In this document: positions 10,282-21,488 of the stretch, piece after piece
Layout: every line of letters starts with the position of its first letter
Position numbering within the stretch: position 1 is the first letter of the stretch
Notes under the pieces: model-generated
Told to the model about the DNA's origin: nothing
The model's input: only the letters and a program-made list of their open reading frames with translations
Databases searched by the model: none
From: Aureobasidium sp. EXF-3400
Lineage: Eukaryota > Ascomycota > Dothideomycetes > Dothideales > Saccotheciaceae
Length of the DNA stretch: 30,752 nt
Assembly: GCA_024195585.1 (NCBI GenBank)
Contig: SWBL01000462.1
Location: forward strand, 1-30,752
Direction: 5' to 3'
Position numbers and translations under genes: made by a program

Positions 10282-12059
10282 TTCGTCTCAGGAAAACACT
10301 GAGATGATCATGAGACACGCTCTTGAACGCTGAACTCGCTTAGTTCGCCCAAGTCTTCTGCTCATGTTGGTGCAGCTAACTACCAAGCTCAAGCAAGCTA
10401 TCTAGCCCCTCAAGAAGGGAGAGAACAACAAGTGCATTACCTCGTCATCACGCAACCGCACATCAGGTGAGTGATGACCCTCGGCCGTAGTTCTGGAGTT
10501 TGCTATCAAGGTGGTCAATCTGTCAGACTCTCCTCGTATGTCGCTGCGAGCAGATGCACCTGAATGGAAATTCCGTTTGCTGTGTTATTGGCTCTTCGTC
10601 CGCCATAACAATCTAGTATTTGCACCCTTTGGTTGTCATGTTCTTGCGACAAATGGTCTTCGTCCTTGTCTTGTTTTCTATCCTTTTCCGAGATGGCTCA
10701 ATTTTGACTGAGAAAGGCTATCCGACAAATCAAAGACTCGAGCATGTAAGCATCTCAGACAGCGCGCATGTGTTCGTTGACGCACACATTGGGCCAGGAG
10801 GTCTTTGTGTGCCTTGCAACTAGCGAGTCTGATATTTTTCCCATCGTGTTCATGAGCGTTATTAGGAGATAGAAAATGGGTCCTTATACGCAGGATCTAA
10901 TCTGATTTAATTTTCTTAAGCTATTCACTCCACAAGGAGCATGAGCTGTCGCTATCTAGTTGTAGAAAGGAAGGGTAATGGTCTCAATAGACCGTGCAAC
11001 TAACAGCAGACGTCAATAACTCGAACGTGCTCGTGCAACGAATGTTGGTACACATCCTTTCTAAGTGTTGAGGTGGCGATAGCCTCCTTTATAATGGCGG
11101 TTCCCGATGTCGGGTTCATCCTTATCAGCTGGGCGCTGCTTGGAAGCAGTTTGCTGAGGTTGTAGCTGTGTTATAGTTGGTCTCCGAGCACGTCATGTTA
11201 ATCGCGTCTTATGTCTGTCGTTGCAGTCTGCCTGTCGCCATTGCAAACTCGATGGTAGCTTGTACTGCCTTTCAGTCCGGCCGCCCTTTCTCGCTCTCTC
11301 CATCCACCTTCTTACCATCTCTATGTGGTCTGGGTATCCTTCTAGTACATATGACACGTTCCAGTATCTGTTGCCATGTGCTGTTCTCACTTCGATCAAG
11401 GAGTCCAGTTCAGCCTTGTCGAGTCCAGAACACGCGCAAAAGCTTCCCTTGCGAGGGGCAACTGCTCAGCAACCAGTCACATCGCTCTTATTGCCTACAG
11501 TGCATCCGCAGATATTGACCACTCCTCACTGTGGTATATAAATCCGCCTGAGCCACCTTGTCGATCGCTCCCATATATTGAGGCTCTCTTGGGATATTGG
11601 TCAGAGGTCTATGTGACAGCTCAATAGGCCATCATCCGCCATTGGTCGTGGAGAGTTCGCAATCATGTAGTCTACAGAGTTCCAACGCTCGTGCAATCTT
11701 TGTTCTCATAGCTTTTGTACGCAATCATGATGATTGATAACGGTGCGCAAGTATTATTGAGAATCGCGAGCTTGTGCTGAGATGAGTATGCAAATTAGAC
11801 ATTAGGCATAGGATCTCGTCTCTTGCAATGGTGTTTTGCCGAACGGTCAAGCATCAGTCCGCGAACGAGTCGAACGACGAACACTGATATTGAACCTGCC
11901 TGGTGACCTGGCCGCAGGCGCATAGGACGTGTCGTCGTCTGACCTCTGCTGTTCCACTGTCGACTCGAGAATCCTATACTTCGTTTCTCTTCCCTCACTC
12001 AGCTCTTCGTCAGGCGTGATGCGTCGCTTTCGCCAATGGCGGTTTGGAGCCTGGCGTTT
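10282..12059. other. Intergenic, nothing recognised
   Basis: Overlapping short frames at 11177-11627 (+) are Cys/Ser-rich, in several frames at once, and look like chance. No repeats, RNA genes or remnants with recognisable motifs were seen. Confidence 0.45.
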
Positions 12060-12768
12060 TTATAAAGCTATTTCAGTTCCTCGAAGTAAGGACTCCTGAA
12101 CATGCTCTGCTGCCCCGAGAATCTCAATCATCTCTTTGGAGGTCATAAAGATCTTACACTCAGTGATGGCGGGTGGAGTGAATGTCAGCATTTCATCCTC
12201 CAGAAGATCCCGTATGCAGAGGGCTGCTATTTCATGGTCCGGATTGTGTTCTCCAAGGGATTCATCTGTGATTTCTTGCTTGACATCCATATTCTCGATT
12301 TTTCCCTCAATCTCGACTAGAGGACGCCACACGTTGATACGCACAACATGAGCACGAGGAGAAGGCGGAGAATGCTTTCGTGGGTAATCCAGATCCGAGC
12401 CCACGACACAACGAATCGAGTGGAACGATTCCATGGTATAGGACCATGCCAGAGACTTCAGCGCTTTGTGGGCCTGGCTGTATGAGGTCTTGAAGACGAT
12501 CTGCGGGTAGACCTGGTCTGAATAGTCAATGGAGGCATCGGGTGACTTGTGACCGAGTTTGTCGTCGTTGAGCAAGTTCAAGTTTGTCGTTGAGAAAGTT
12601 CGAAGATCAGTGAGATGCTGAGAGATGGTTGGGTTGTCTTGCTCGAAGATGCGGGCCTAGTCAGCGATCTTGGTCAAGATCAGGTTGACAAAGTTATGGA
12701 TGAAAACATCGTGTCGGGCTGTTGGCATGCGGAAAATCAAGTGTCCTAGCGACGGATCGTAGTCGTGC
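12060..12768 (-). pseudogene. Fungal PD-(D/E)XK / Uma2-like hypothetical protein, interrupted
   Basis: On the minus strand one reading frame runs from HDYDPSLGHLIFRMPT (12767) through SPDASI (about 12540), YPQIVFKTSYSQ, LAWSYTMES, CVVGSDLDY and INVWRPLVEIEG to a TAA at 12060. This order (acidic Tyr region, RMPT, PD, P-x-(L/I)VxEVSYSQ, hydrophobic VVGIDLDY, WRP) fits a large fungal family resembling Uma2-type PD-(D/E)XK nucleases. A TAG at 12659-12657 breaks the frame after TKIAD, where the family would usually continue; CAG (Gln) to TAG is the simplest cause. There is no in-frame ATG start for the part after the stop. Where the fold expects Glu (VFE), this copy has Lys (AAG, 12491-12489). Upstream exon-like sequence with a GTATGT donor exists at about 12860 but does not splice in frame. 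Family assignment is from memory and moderate. Confidence 0.6.
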
Positions 12769-14194
12769 CTAGAAGCTCGTCAACTCGATGCGCGCAGATG
12801 ACTGTGTGCCTCCAACGTGTAGCTTACCGAAAGTTTGTTGTGGTAGAAGTCGTACATACCGTCTCTTTCGAGACAAGAATCCAGCTGCGCGTACTCAGAC
12901 TCGAGTATTGAAAAGGTCTGCGTTGTTGTAGTATGAGCAGTCGGATCACCGTCACCGTCACGCAGAGCGGCAACGTGCGACACGATGCGTGGAAGTGATG
13001 AGCCTGGAGACTTTGGAGGCGATGGCGGGAGTCGGTCGTGGTGCGCTTTGGACGACGATACGGGTGATAAAATGGGAAGTGAATGATGACTGCAACCACG
13101 AGTGGCAGAAAGGTGGTTGGGATTGTTTTAGGTGTCAGGTCCCACTCGCGACGAGCAGCAAAGGCCGCCGAGATGCAGCAGCCGAGGCCCGTGCACCCTG
13201 TGGATGGATCACAAAGCCTAAACGGTTCAGCCCTCGAAGCACTGCAACGCTTGCATCTCGCGTTTCCACTATCGCTTCGACTCAATCAACAACCATACCA
13301 CAAGCACATCGTCACGATGGTTTGACGCGAGAGAGTCGTACAACGAGTGGTCGATGATTTTAGCACTGGTTTGACCTATCGACACGATCGACCACGCGCG
13401 CACAGCATTTCCACTCGGACCATCCGTAGATGCCTCGCTAGTATCAGATCGACGTACCACTCACGTCCACGGATAACGACTATCTTCACGAGAAGAAGAG
13501 TTCCCTCTCAAAAGAACACTTGAAAAGAGAGCTCGGAGCTCGGCACTCCAACGCTTGCGCTTGCGCAATGCCTAGTCGAACCCACCGTAATAACGGCGTT
13601 TCGATGCCGAGGAAGATTCACAAACGTTCCTGAGATGAAGCTTCTGGATATCTTCATTTCAGTGGTAGTACGCGTTGTCGTTGTTGGGTATACTGACTGA
13701 ATTTGAGCGTATACACGCGCGCAGCCATGCAGCTTCTCGGGCAGTGGGCTTAGCAGGATTCGATCACAATCGACAGCCTTCTTGTCATTGTCGGAGAGTG
13801 GATTGGTTGGGCTACAAGTCCCCATGAACTTGCGGCTGAGCCGCTCGGTCATGTTGACCGCATGGTCAGGCGTTTGCAGGCGGCTTAGCTTCTGCGGCTG
13901 TGTAGTCCTGCATCTAGGTGCCAGGTAGCAGGCAGGACAAAGCAGACGCAGCATCTGAGTGTAACGATCAAGCCCCGAGCTTTGCATATCGCTCTAATGG
14001 AGTTAATTGGTCACTGATATTGGCTGCATGGTCAAGTGGTTCGACGCGACTTGACCACAGCGGCTGCGTAGATTTGTGCATATGTATTGGGCATACTCAA
14101 CCCATGCCTCGGCTCAGGTTTCAGTGAGCTGCTATTCTTGCGTCCCTTCCACCAGATTACCCTTACCCCAAACTCGACAAGGACCGTGCCAGAT
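12769..14194. other. Intergenic, nothing firm
   Basis: The first 200 bp may hold the 5' exon of the minus-strand pseudogene. Open frames at 12824-13285 (-), 12989-13357 (+) and 13508-13987 (-) overlap or lack motifs. A 13-bp inverted pair around 14029-14056 (GGTCAAGTGGTTCGACGCGACTTGACC) forms a small hairpin. Confidence 0.4.
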
Positions 14195-14853
14195 ATGAGA
14201 CTGTACACCGTGGGCCGGATCCGCGCGATCCCCACCGAAAGTATCGCGGCATCCCTATTTTCGACGAACGACCAGACCATGTTTCCGCCAACGACAGCAA
14301 CGATCATATCCTGGGGACGATGTCTGGTCACAAGGTCGTTATCGCGGTTCTGTCCAATGGTCAGTACGGGCAGACCTTCGCCACAGGTGTGATGAAGGAT
14401 ATGCTTCACAGCTTTTCCAGCATCAAAGCCGGCTTGATGGTCGGTTTTGGTGGCGGTGCGCCTACTACAAAGCACGATATACGGCTCGGCGACATTGTCG
14501 TGAGCTCTCCACAAGATGGCACTGGTGGAATCTACCAGTACGACCATGGAAAGTTGATCCAAGGCCAGAGATTCTACCATACAGGCTTGCTTGACCAGCC
14601 TTCGACACTGGTCCGCACGATAGTTGGCGGCCTTATGGCGCAATACAAGAGAAGGGGGCACAGGATCGGAGAGACCATCTAAGCTATCCTTGATGGAAAC
14701 CTCAGAGTGAATGGAGATTTTGGCCACCCAGGTGAAGACAAGGACCGTCTCTACAAGTCAGCCGTTGTTCTCCCTGCCGCTTGCGTAGAGACTTGGAACG
14801 ATCGATGTGGTACACAGATGCAACGATTGGTTGGCGCGTTAACGATCAAATGA
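14195..14853 (+). pseudogene. Nucleoside-phosphorylase (PNP_UDP) domain remnant of a fungal NLR-like protein
   Basis: The start YTVGRIRAIPTESIAA corresponds to the YTVGWICALPTEYVAA opening of phosphorylase-superfamily domains that head many fungal NACHT/NB-ARC or ankyrin proteins. Then comes DSNDHILGTM, HKVVIAVLSNGQYG, MLHSFSSIKAGLMVGFGGGAP, KHDIRLGDIVVSSP, the G-x-YQYDHGK segment and GHPGEDKDRLYKS, all typical of the family in the right order. Two defects show that it is dead: the frame changes between 14256 and 14262 (one base missing compared with family length), and TAA interrupts it at 14680-14682 before AILDGN. The usual invariant Trp of the opening is Arg. Similarity ends at about 14780. 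The C-terminal half of the domain (the FEMEAAGL motif) and any NACHT, NB-ARC or repeat domain are missing. The antisense frame 14032-14727 is a shadow. Confidence 0.7.
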
Positions 14854-16082
14854 CTGCATGTGATTTTTACCTAATGACGTCATCAATATTCATAGACCTG
14901 AACAGCTGAACCTCGAACAGGATACGAGTGGATTTTTTGGGAAGACATAGACTTCCTCATCGATGATGTGGAAGCACGGGCCCTGATGCACACACAACAT
15001 AGTCGGGGCATTTCAAGATGGAAAACACCTAGAAGTTGTCCAATGTGTTGATCTGGCGAAACGTACTGTCCCAATTCCCGTCTATATTCATGAACAGTGG
15101 GAGCCAATCAATATCGATGCGACTGGCAGAAATCATTTGGGCTGCAAAGCAAGTACCAGTTCCAGCCTTGGAAACGGAGACCCAATGCGTCGTGCTCATG
15201 CATGCAGAATAAATTGTGTTGGAAGTCATTTGAGATAACTGCTCCCAGCGCCATCACTATACTCTACTGCCGTCTGCGTATCTCAAAAAGTCGGTTCTAT
15301 TTCCGTAGTGCCAGAATTAGCCCTAGTCCTCATATTACCGAAGATGTGGCTGTTATGCTTCAAATAACTAGGATGCATTTAACTCGGCATGTACGGGTTG
15401 AACTAAAAGGCCGTACGGTGTGTTGGTGATCACGGCTTTTACAACAATTGGCTGTGACTGTAGTGCAGTGTGTCAGTTCGTGTCTTCAAAATATTCTCAT
15501 ACGATATCATGCAGCTTCGCGCATTATGTAGGATCACAATAGTACTCAAGCACATCATCTGTAGTCATCTACTCGTAATATAATCTACTAAGCCACTGCA
15601 GTAGGGATTCGCGTGCAGCTGCGACGTTGTCGCTTACGACCTCGCATGGATGTGCAGAATGTTAGTTGCGAGGCGGCGTAACCCTTCATGATCTATGCAG
15701 TATGGACGACCTCTCGATCTTTAAACCTTCAACCATTTTGTTCTTTGTCTCGTACGTATGATATCGAATTGCATACCGAGACTCTTCAGTGCAAAGGCTA
15801 TGAATGTTCAAATTTCATGATGGTTGTCAACATCCAGGACTTTCTTTCCGGAAACGTCGTCCAGGTAGGCTGTTCCAATAATTCTCGTGGGCTTAACTCG
15901 AAGATTTCTCAGGATGCCAGACTTCTTGACAATATCGCAGGACATATCAGTACTAACCAAAGTAGAAGGGCTGAGATCAAGCATCATTCCTCATGTCGAA
16001 TCGAGAAGAAAGGAGATCGAGATAGTAGGAGACGCGAGAAATCCTTGGATATTGGTATATTCGACGAGGAAACGGAGAATAG
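14854..16082. other. No gene supported
   Basis: A plus-strand open frame without a start codon at about 14982-15239 has a protein-like stretch (DGKHLEVVQCVDLAKRTVPI), and a minus-strand frame at 15029-15229 covers much of the same bases. I cannot decide between them and recognise neither. The plus frame at 15688-16167 is Arg/Ser-rich and unrecognised. Confidence 0.35.
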
Positions 16083-16662
16083 GATGTTGACACGGCAGCC
16101 AGAGCACTATTCTCATCGAACGCGTTTCAGAACATCGCTCAAGCATCGAAGAGTATCAACCGCATGATAGCAGAGGGAAGAAAATATCGTTTCTTAGAAC
16201 ACATGGGCGGTCGAGGCATATTGCTAGTGTTGGGAAAACACATTCCAAAAACCTAATAAGTGAAATTGTGTGGCGGAACAGATCTGTTCTGACTTTCCTC
16301 CTATCAGCTGGACGAAGCTTTTGCCTAAACAAGGACCAGAGTTCGAACGCATGGAAATCTTGCTACAGGACCCAGGCCTACAAGCCAAGAGACAGGAGCT
16401 CGAACCATTGAGAGACGCGTTGGTTAGTTGGCTTTTGCAGAAAACTACTCATGAAGATCACGACGCGGCCGCAGGAGTATTCGACAGCTTAGCGGTGGAC
16501 TCACAGTCTCTGTTCTTACCTGCCCACTATGACCGTTGGCCTCAAATTTGTTCGCCAAGTGCATTCGCGTCGGCTGAGTATGCACAGATAGATTTCAAAG
16601 TTCTCTCAGAGAACACGTCTTGGAGATCCTTGCACTTGGACATGCTGGGCTTTTCCTATTGA
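16083..16662 (+). pseudogene. Unidentified gene remnant in two frames
   Basis: One frame (16083-16256) encodes FQNIAQASKSINRMIAEGRK and then YRFLEHMGGRGILLVLGKHI before TAA. A second frame, open to a TGA at 16662, continues WTKLLPKQGPEFERMEILLQ and a helical region LEPLRDALVSWLLQKT. An intron-like segment with GTGAAA, CTGAC and CTATCAG (16260-16307, 48 nt) lies between them, but splicing it does not restore the frame. There is no ATG start. The two pieces look like neighbouring parts of one protein, so this is probably a decayed gene. The family is not recognised. Confidence 0.35.
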
Positions 16663-17368
16663 GAAGAAGTAGGGAAGAACTCAGCATACATTATTCTTGT
16701 TGTCATTTGCGTGTTTGAGCTTTCGAGCTGATCATGGCTTTGTACTACAGAAACGTTGAACAGATCCTTCCAGAGTGCGTCTGTCTCCAAGGCCTGCGCT
16801 TCTCAAAAAACTGGATTCTGTTATGTTCGTCTTTGGCTGCGGTGACACTGAACGGCCTGCTTGTCTCAACTTCTCTTCTTGAATGAGACTGGATGGAAGC
16901 TAGCTGGTACAAAGTTATGAGCTGTGCTCACCTGGCCCCACCATAACTCGGCACGATGTTCAAATCTGCTAAGATTGCGTTAAATTTGACTTGCTGGTAG
17001 CTTCGTGTGGACTACTTTGTAAGAGCTTCAACGAAAGCTTGCCATGGAAAAAAGAAAGATGTGTGATTGTGGAGACTCTTGATCCTTGTCGTCAGTTTAG
17101 CTTTGGGAACGGTGAAAGTATTCGCAGTTTCTCTCTGATTGTCTACATGTGTATCTGGAGTCTGTAATCCTCTAGTTGAGTTGCGAGAGACGTGTCCAGA
17201 CATATGCCGATCATATATGAGAACGGCCATATCTATTGACCCCCCACCTCAAGCTCGATGGCAGCAATGCGAATACTATTTGACCATGCTCATTGTGTAC
17301 ACAGAATCTGTGCTCTCTTCAGTTCCTCGAACACTACTTAGAGATCAGGTCTGAACGTCGTCTTACTA
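16663..17368. other. Intergenic, nothing firm
   Basis: A 50-codon ATG frame at 16734-16886 (MALYYRNVEQIL...) contains a hydrophobic stretch but has no other support. The rest is the 3' flank of the minus-strand deaminase pseudogene. Confidence 0.35.
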
Positions 17369-18756
17369 TCACGAGCGCCAGATCTGTAGAGTATTATCTG
17401 CACAATCACCTGCATGCTCTGCGCGGCGAGTGCTTCCTGAAAAGCCAGTTGTCGACTCCGCTCGAGTTCTATGGAGTCGAAGACCTGATAGCAGGAAAAG
17501 CTCTGCCTCGTGTTGAATCTTTCGGATCATAGCTCCCATAATTTTCTCTGTTGGCATGATTCTGGCTGTATCATCTGCCGTACTGGGAGAGGTAGGACAC
17601 CAATTGATCCAGATGTTGCCATGACAAGCTCGAGCGGCAAACTTTCGCACATGGTTCCTCAGATAGAGATCACAGCAGAAACAGGAAGGTTTGCTGCAAC
17701 CAATATAACAGTCTTCATCCCAGAATTCGAGCCCATAGCGGAAGAAATGATCAGCCATTGCTACTTCTGCTGGACCTTGGGCTGAAAAGGCCAATGTTTG
17801 CGCTTTCTGAACGCTTCATGAAGGTCAAGTTGTTGCTGTTTGAAAAGAGCCCTTGCTGAGTCAAGCGCATGACCACAATTCCGGGAGGACAAGGTCTGCT
17901 CCACCGCAGAGGCTAATGTGAAGCTAGCAGGCTTAAAATTGAACTTCGTCGCTCCGAATCAGTCAACGCAGCGAATAGGCGGGCTCTGTCTCACGTGTGG
18001 ATTTCTCATCGCTTGTGCAAGCACGGCTTCAGTTGATTTGTGCCAGGATCCAAGTCGACCTATAATATGCCGGGTGGCTTGCCATGCTTCCTGGGAGTCC
18101 TCCAATCGGGACTCACACCTGAGAGCCAGGTCCTGATACTGTTGCGAGAAGTGAAACTGATAGAACGCAAGGCACGTTTGATCGTGAGCTCGAATTTGTA
18201 GCAGACTTCTAATATGGTTGCATAATTCTTCCACATATTAGTCATGCAGCTATTCAGCCAAGGAATCATATCTAGTAGACTCACCAATATCACCATCAAC
18301 TGCACACATTACTTCGAGATCTTTAAGCTTGTTCACGAGTCTATCGCTGTAATTTAACACTCTTCGATAGCTGCGTCTTACAGAGTCTCTGGCAACAGCT
18401 GCAGTGACAGATTCGTAACTCGATGGAGGATGCTCATCGAGTCGACGCAAAGTCCTGAAGATGTTTTCAAGATGGAAAGCCCTCTCGCCGTTTGACTTGT
18501 CGTTGCAAGCCATCCAGATGACAGGGCCGCAGGTGGATTTTGAGATTGCGATGGAAGTGACGGTCTTTCCTCCCGGTCCCTCGTCGCAAAGCCAGGAAAG
18601 GCTGTCGAGAAACTCCTGCCATTCTGACCGAGGTGTTTTTGAGATACCAGTAGAGGGAGACAGTGTCTGTAAGGGGACTAAGACTTTGTAGAACAGCTCG
18701 TTCACGTCTGTGACACCCAAGTCTTTTTTTCGCATGGCACTTTGCCTGCTTGCCAT
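17369..18756 (-). pseudogene. OTT_1508-like nucleic-acid deaminase, frameshifted
   Basis: Exon 1 is 18756-18285. It starts with ATG and carries EWQEFLDSLSWLCDEGPGGK and TSIAISKSTCGPVIWMAC, which are typical of the N-terminal half of fungal OTT_1508-like deaminases (Pfam PF14441). A 57-nt intron (GTGAGT, branch CTAAT, GAAG; 18228-18284) joins it in frame to an exon with LCNHIRSLLQI and ATRHIIGRLGSW. The frame then meets a TGA at 17961-17959 but reads on with family-like sequence to FQPKV. Here one base is missing: GTC CA GCA GAA stands where Val-His-Ala-Glu is expected (17775-17766), so the His codon of the catalytic HAE motif is cut. In the next frame follow AEVAMADHFFRYGLEFWDED, the zinc motif SKPSCFCC and a normal C-terminus. 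Two defects make a pseudogene likely; a sequencing error would explain only one of them. Confidence 0.75.
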
Positions 18757-19932
18757 GCTCTCGGTGCCTGAGGATCAAATGGACCACAACGAGTGGTTGT
18801 TCTACCCAGGAAAGTTTGAGTGGTGACGAACAGCTGCTACCTCAAGTCGTCTTTTAATATTGGAATACTATCATCTAAGCCTCCTGATACGAATGTTAGC
18901 ATCCGTAGTCACTGCAACCTTGGAGTGGAACCAGGATTTCAGCGGATGGATCAAATATAGCCAGGCAACCAAGCAGTCTATGGACAGCAAGTAGTAGCTA
19001 AGGGTAGTACCTAGCGTCTTTGTGACTGCACTCCCAGTTTTAGCCTCACAACCTGCTCTTAAGCAGCCAAGAAGATAGTTTTGCAGCACCATGTGCCTTC
19101 GAAATTGAGCGCTTTTCCAGGAAAGCAGCACCCGTGACTGCTTGACGCAAAATCGCAACCCCAACAACCAATCGCACAGCAAGCGAAGTCACAGGTTTTG
19201 ATGTTTGCGAAGAGAACTGTCGTCGATCATAGGGAAGGCGGAGCCCTCGAAAATGTTTACGGTGCCGCAGATAAGAATGTGAGCTGGTCACACTGACTGA
19301 AGACACTCAATCGCAGCGATCACAGATACCCCATAAACTTGCTTTTTGAGGTTGCAGAGTAGGGCCGAAGACGCGCTAAACTGCCCGACAGCAATTTAGC
19401 TTAACGAACTCGATACTTTTGTACTGTATTGATACATGCAACGCAAGGTGATCAAATATGCTCTGCACGCGCCGGAAAGTCTACAGTTGAAGGAATCGGA
19501 GATCGTACAGTTTTTTGCACGCCTGAAAAAATCGCATCTGTTGTCAGCATTAGATGCATGCCAACATAGCTGTGCTGCACGGCGCTAACGTCAATATGGC
19601 GTGACCTTAGCATTATCGGTTTTGCCTTGTTGGAAGCGGACTTGAACAATAATTTATGTAGAACAACAGAGTGGTCGACCAAAAGAGGAACCAATATACT
19701 TTGCAACGATAGACGCTCAACCTTGCGTTGGCTCAATCGTCTGTCGTCATTGTAGTGGATAAGGACATATCGAGTATGGAGAGTTATGGACAAGAAAACT
19801 GGTTGATGGCCTGGTGTACCTAAGACAAGACTCATCAGCGAGCGCAGCGATCACGCAGTGTTTTTTCCAGCTCATATAGACGGCAAGTCCACAGATAGCT
19901 CACAGAAATGTACTAAACAACGTATTCATTGA
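18757..19932. other. Intergenic between the deaminase pseudogene and the glycosylase-like gene
   Basis: The only candidate is the 127-codon minus frame at 19452-19835, listed separately. Frames at 18871-19306 (-) show no motifs. Confidence 0.4.
19452..19835 (-). CDS. Hypothetical small ORF (127 aa)
   Basis: It has an ATG start (19835) and is open for 127 codons; the translation is rich in Leu, Val and Ser and ends PARAEHI. There is no recognised motif, signal peptide or membrane segment. It lies about 100 bp downstream of the glycosylase-like gene on the same strand, so it could be part of that gene's 3' region or a separate short gene. Support is weak. Confidence 0.25.
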   Translation of the reverse strand: MSLVLGTPGHQPVFLSITLHTRYVLIHYNDDRRLSQRKVERLSLQSILVPLLVDHSVVLHKLLFKSASNKAKPIMLRSRHIDVSAVQHSYVGMHLMLTTDAIFSGVQKTVRSPIPSTVDFPARAEHI

Positions 19933-21488
19933 TCAGGACGTCAACTGGAGAGAACCCAACTGCTCGCCAAGTTCATCCACTTGTAGTGACAACCAGGGCT
20001 TTTCCTTTTCAAACAGGTCTCCAAGTAAACTCTCGAAATCGACCGCAAAGTCCAAGAGGTATGACGATGCTCCACTTAAGCAGATTGCAACCTTTTTGTC
20101 CTCACAGTGCGACTTCAAGAGAGTATTCATCTGCTGCAACAGCTGGTACATCATGTTCAGCAGACGTTCAACACCATACCAACGCTTTCCGATCATGAGA
20201 CGCTCATTTTCTCGGAGGCCATTGATCATTGTCGTCCTGAAATACGCGACACCTGTCGGTTTTCTCTTCTGGCGTACCAAACGTTTCCCATCCACGAATA
20301 TTCTCACGATCCTGACCAGGAAGTCCGAGAGTAGCCTCATAGCGATATTTCTTGCCTCGAACCCCGAGCTTATTGCACTTCCTGCAAGATCAGGCCCTTG
20401 GTTTGCAACCCATTGTAGGCAGAGGCTGGAATTGCAGTATAGATGGCTGAGATCATAACCAACTAGTCTATCATATAGATCTTTTTCGCAGGATTCCGGT
20501 CCACGAGCAGCAATATCTGCGGTAATATGTGTTATGTCCTCTAGCGAGCTCCTGAGCGAGTCAAGGATATCCACCGACGCTACGTCTCTGAGATTGCTGT
20601 CAGTCTCGGCCTAAGACTATCCAATGTGTGAACGCTTTACCTGCTCTTGATGGTTGACTGTCTCGATCGGGCACTTATTTTGCGAGCTGCCTCTTGGCAC
20701 GTAGATCGCAGACGTGACATCCAAGGTTCGTTTTGCCAGTTCCCAGCACACACCGCAAACGCTTGTGTCATTTCCAAGATTAAAAGCTGACGTAAGCAAC
20801 TCATGTCCGGACCATATCGTAGCATGAAGCTGGGATGAAACGCGTTGATTCTCGAGGAACAGCTCCCGATCTGGCTGGCGCATGTTGAGCTGCTGAAGAC
20901 TTTGCCGACACCCTGTGACCTGAATGGGGCTAGCTCTCCGCACGCCGAGGGCTCATCCTGCCACATACATAATATCGCTCGAGGACGCTTTGCTTGGAGT
21001 ATCCTGAAGACTGCGGACCTTAGGTCAATTCTTGACGCGTTGTTAAGTTCTGTGCTTGACTTGATGAAGGGAAGAGAGTCCAGAATGCTCATCCCCCCTC
21101 GAACACCCGTGATCATGTGTTCCACCTCTCTCAAAACTCTGAGGGTGGGAGAGCCATTGGTCACAGCGTTTAACCCATTCTTGAATGGATGTTTATCGGC
21201 GGGTTGCTGAAGCAGTGCGATCACACCACCTATCTTCGTTGGTTTCAGTAGTTGCGTTGTTACCAGATATTCGTGATGATCGAGATCGCGAGTGAAGGGT
21301 CTCATGTATAGCTCTTCGAATTCTTCCAAGATCGATCCAAATGCATTACCCGAGGGAGATTGGGGTGGAGGATCAAGTCGAGCGAGCTTTGACCGTAGCC
21401 TATGATCGATTACGACACCGAGACACTCTCGCGTTGATTGTCGCCCATCTGCAGACATTCTGTTGCAAGCTGGAATACTGCTAGTCAT
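19933..21488 (-). CDS. Uracil-DNA-glycosylase-like protein with helical C-terminal extension
   Basis: Exon 1 is 21488-20641 and exon 2 is 20587-19933, separated by a 53-nt intron (GTAAAG, branch CTGAC, CTCAG) that keeps frame; the product is 500 aa. Residues about 50-270 resemble a fungal family whose blocks line up with the UDG superfamily: IGGVIALLQQPADKHPFKNG (87-106) in the place of the GQDPYHG active-site loop, VLREVEHM, SILDSLPF (134-141) in the place of the LLLN strand, RPRAILCMW (168-176) in the place of the WG strand, and INAFHPSF (214-221) as the HPS motif. The UDG identity is inference: the catalytic Asp of GQDPY is not in the usual form (QQPADKH). Residues 283-500 are mostly helical and Leu-rich with no known domain. 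Typical UDGs are 220-320 aa, so the extension is unusual. The gene is divergent from the dsRBD gene. It may remove or recognise deaminated bases, or use the fold for something else. Confidence 0.6.

Noticed and set aside
14025..14060. tRNA-like hairpin with GGTCAAGTGG and GGTTCGA
   Set aside because: The A-box-like and B-box-like elements overlap and no cloverleaf can be drawn; it is a simple inverted repeat.
14032..14727. 231-codon open frame on the minus strand
   Set aside because: It is the antisense of the nucleoside-phosphorylase remnant, whose plus-strand translation shows clear family motifs; the minus translation shows none.
15029..15229. Minus-strand 66-codon frame and an overlapping plus frame with protein-like stretches
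   Set aside because: Both strands look equally plausible and neither matches a family I know, so no gene was called.
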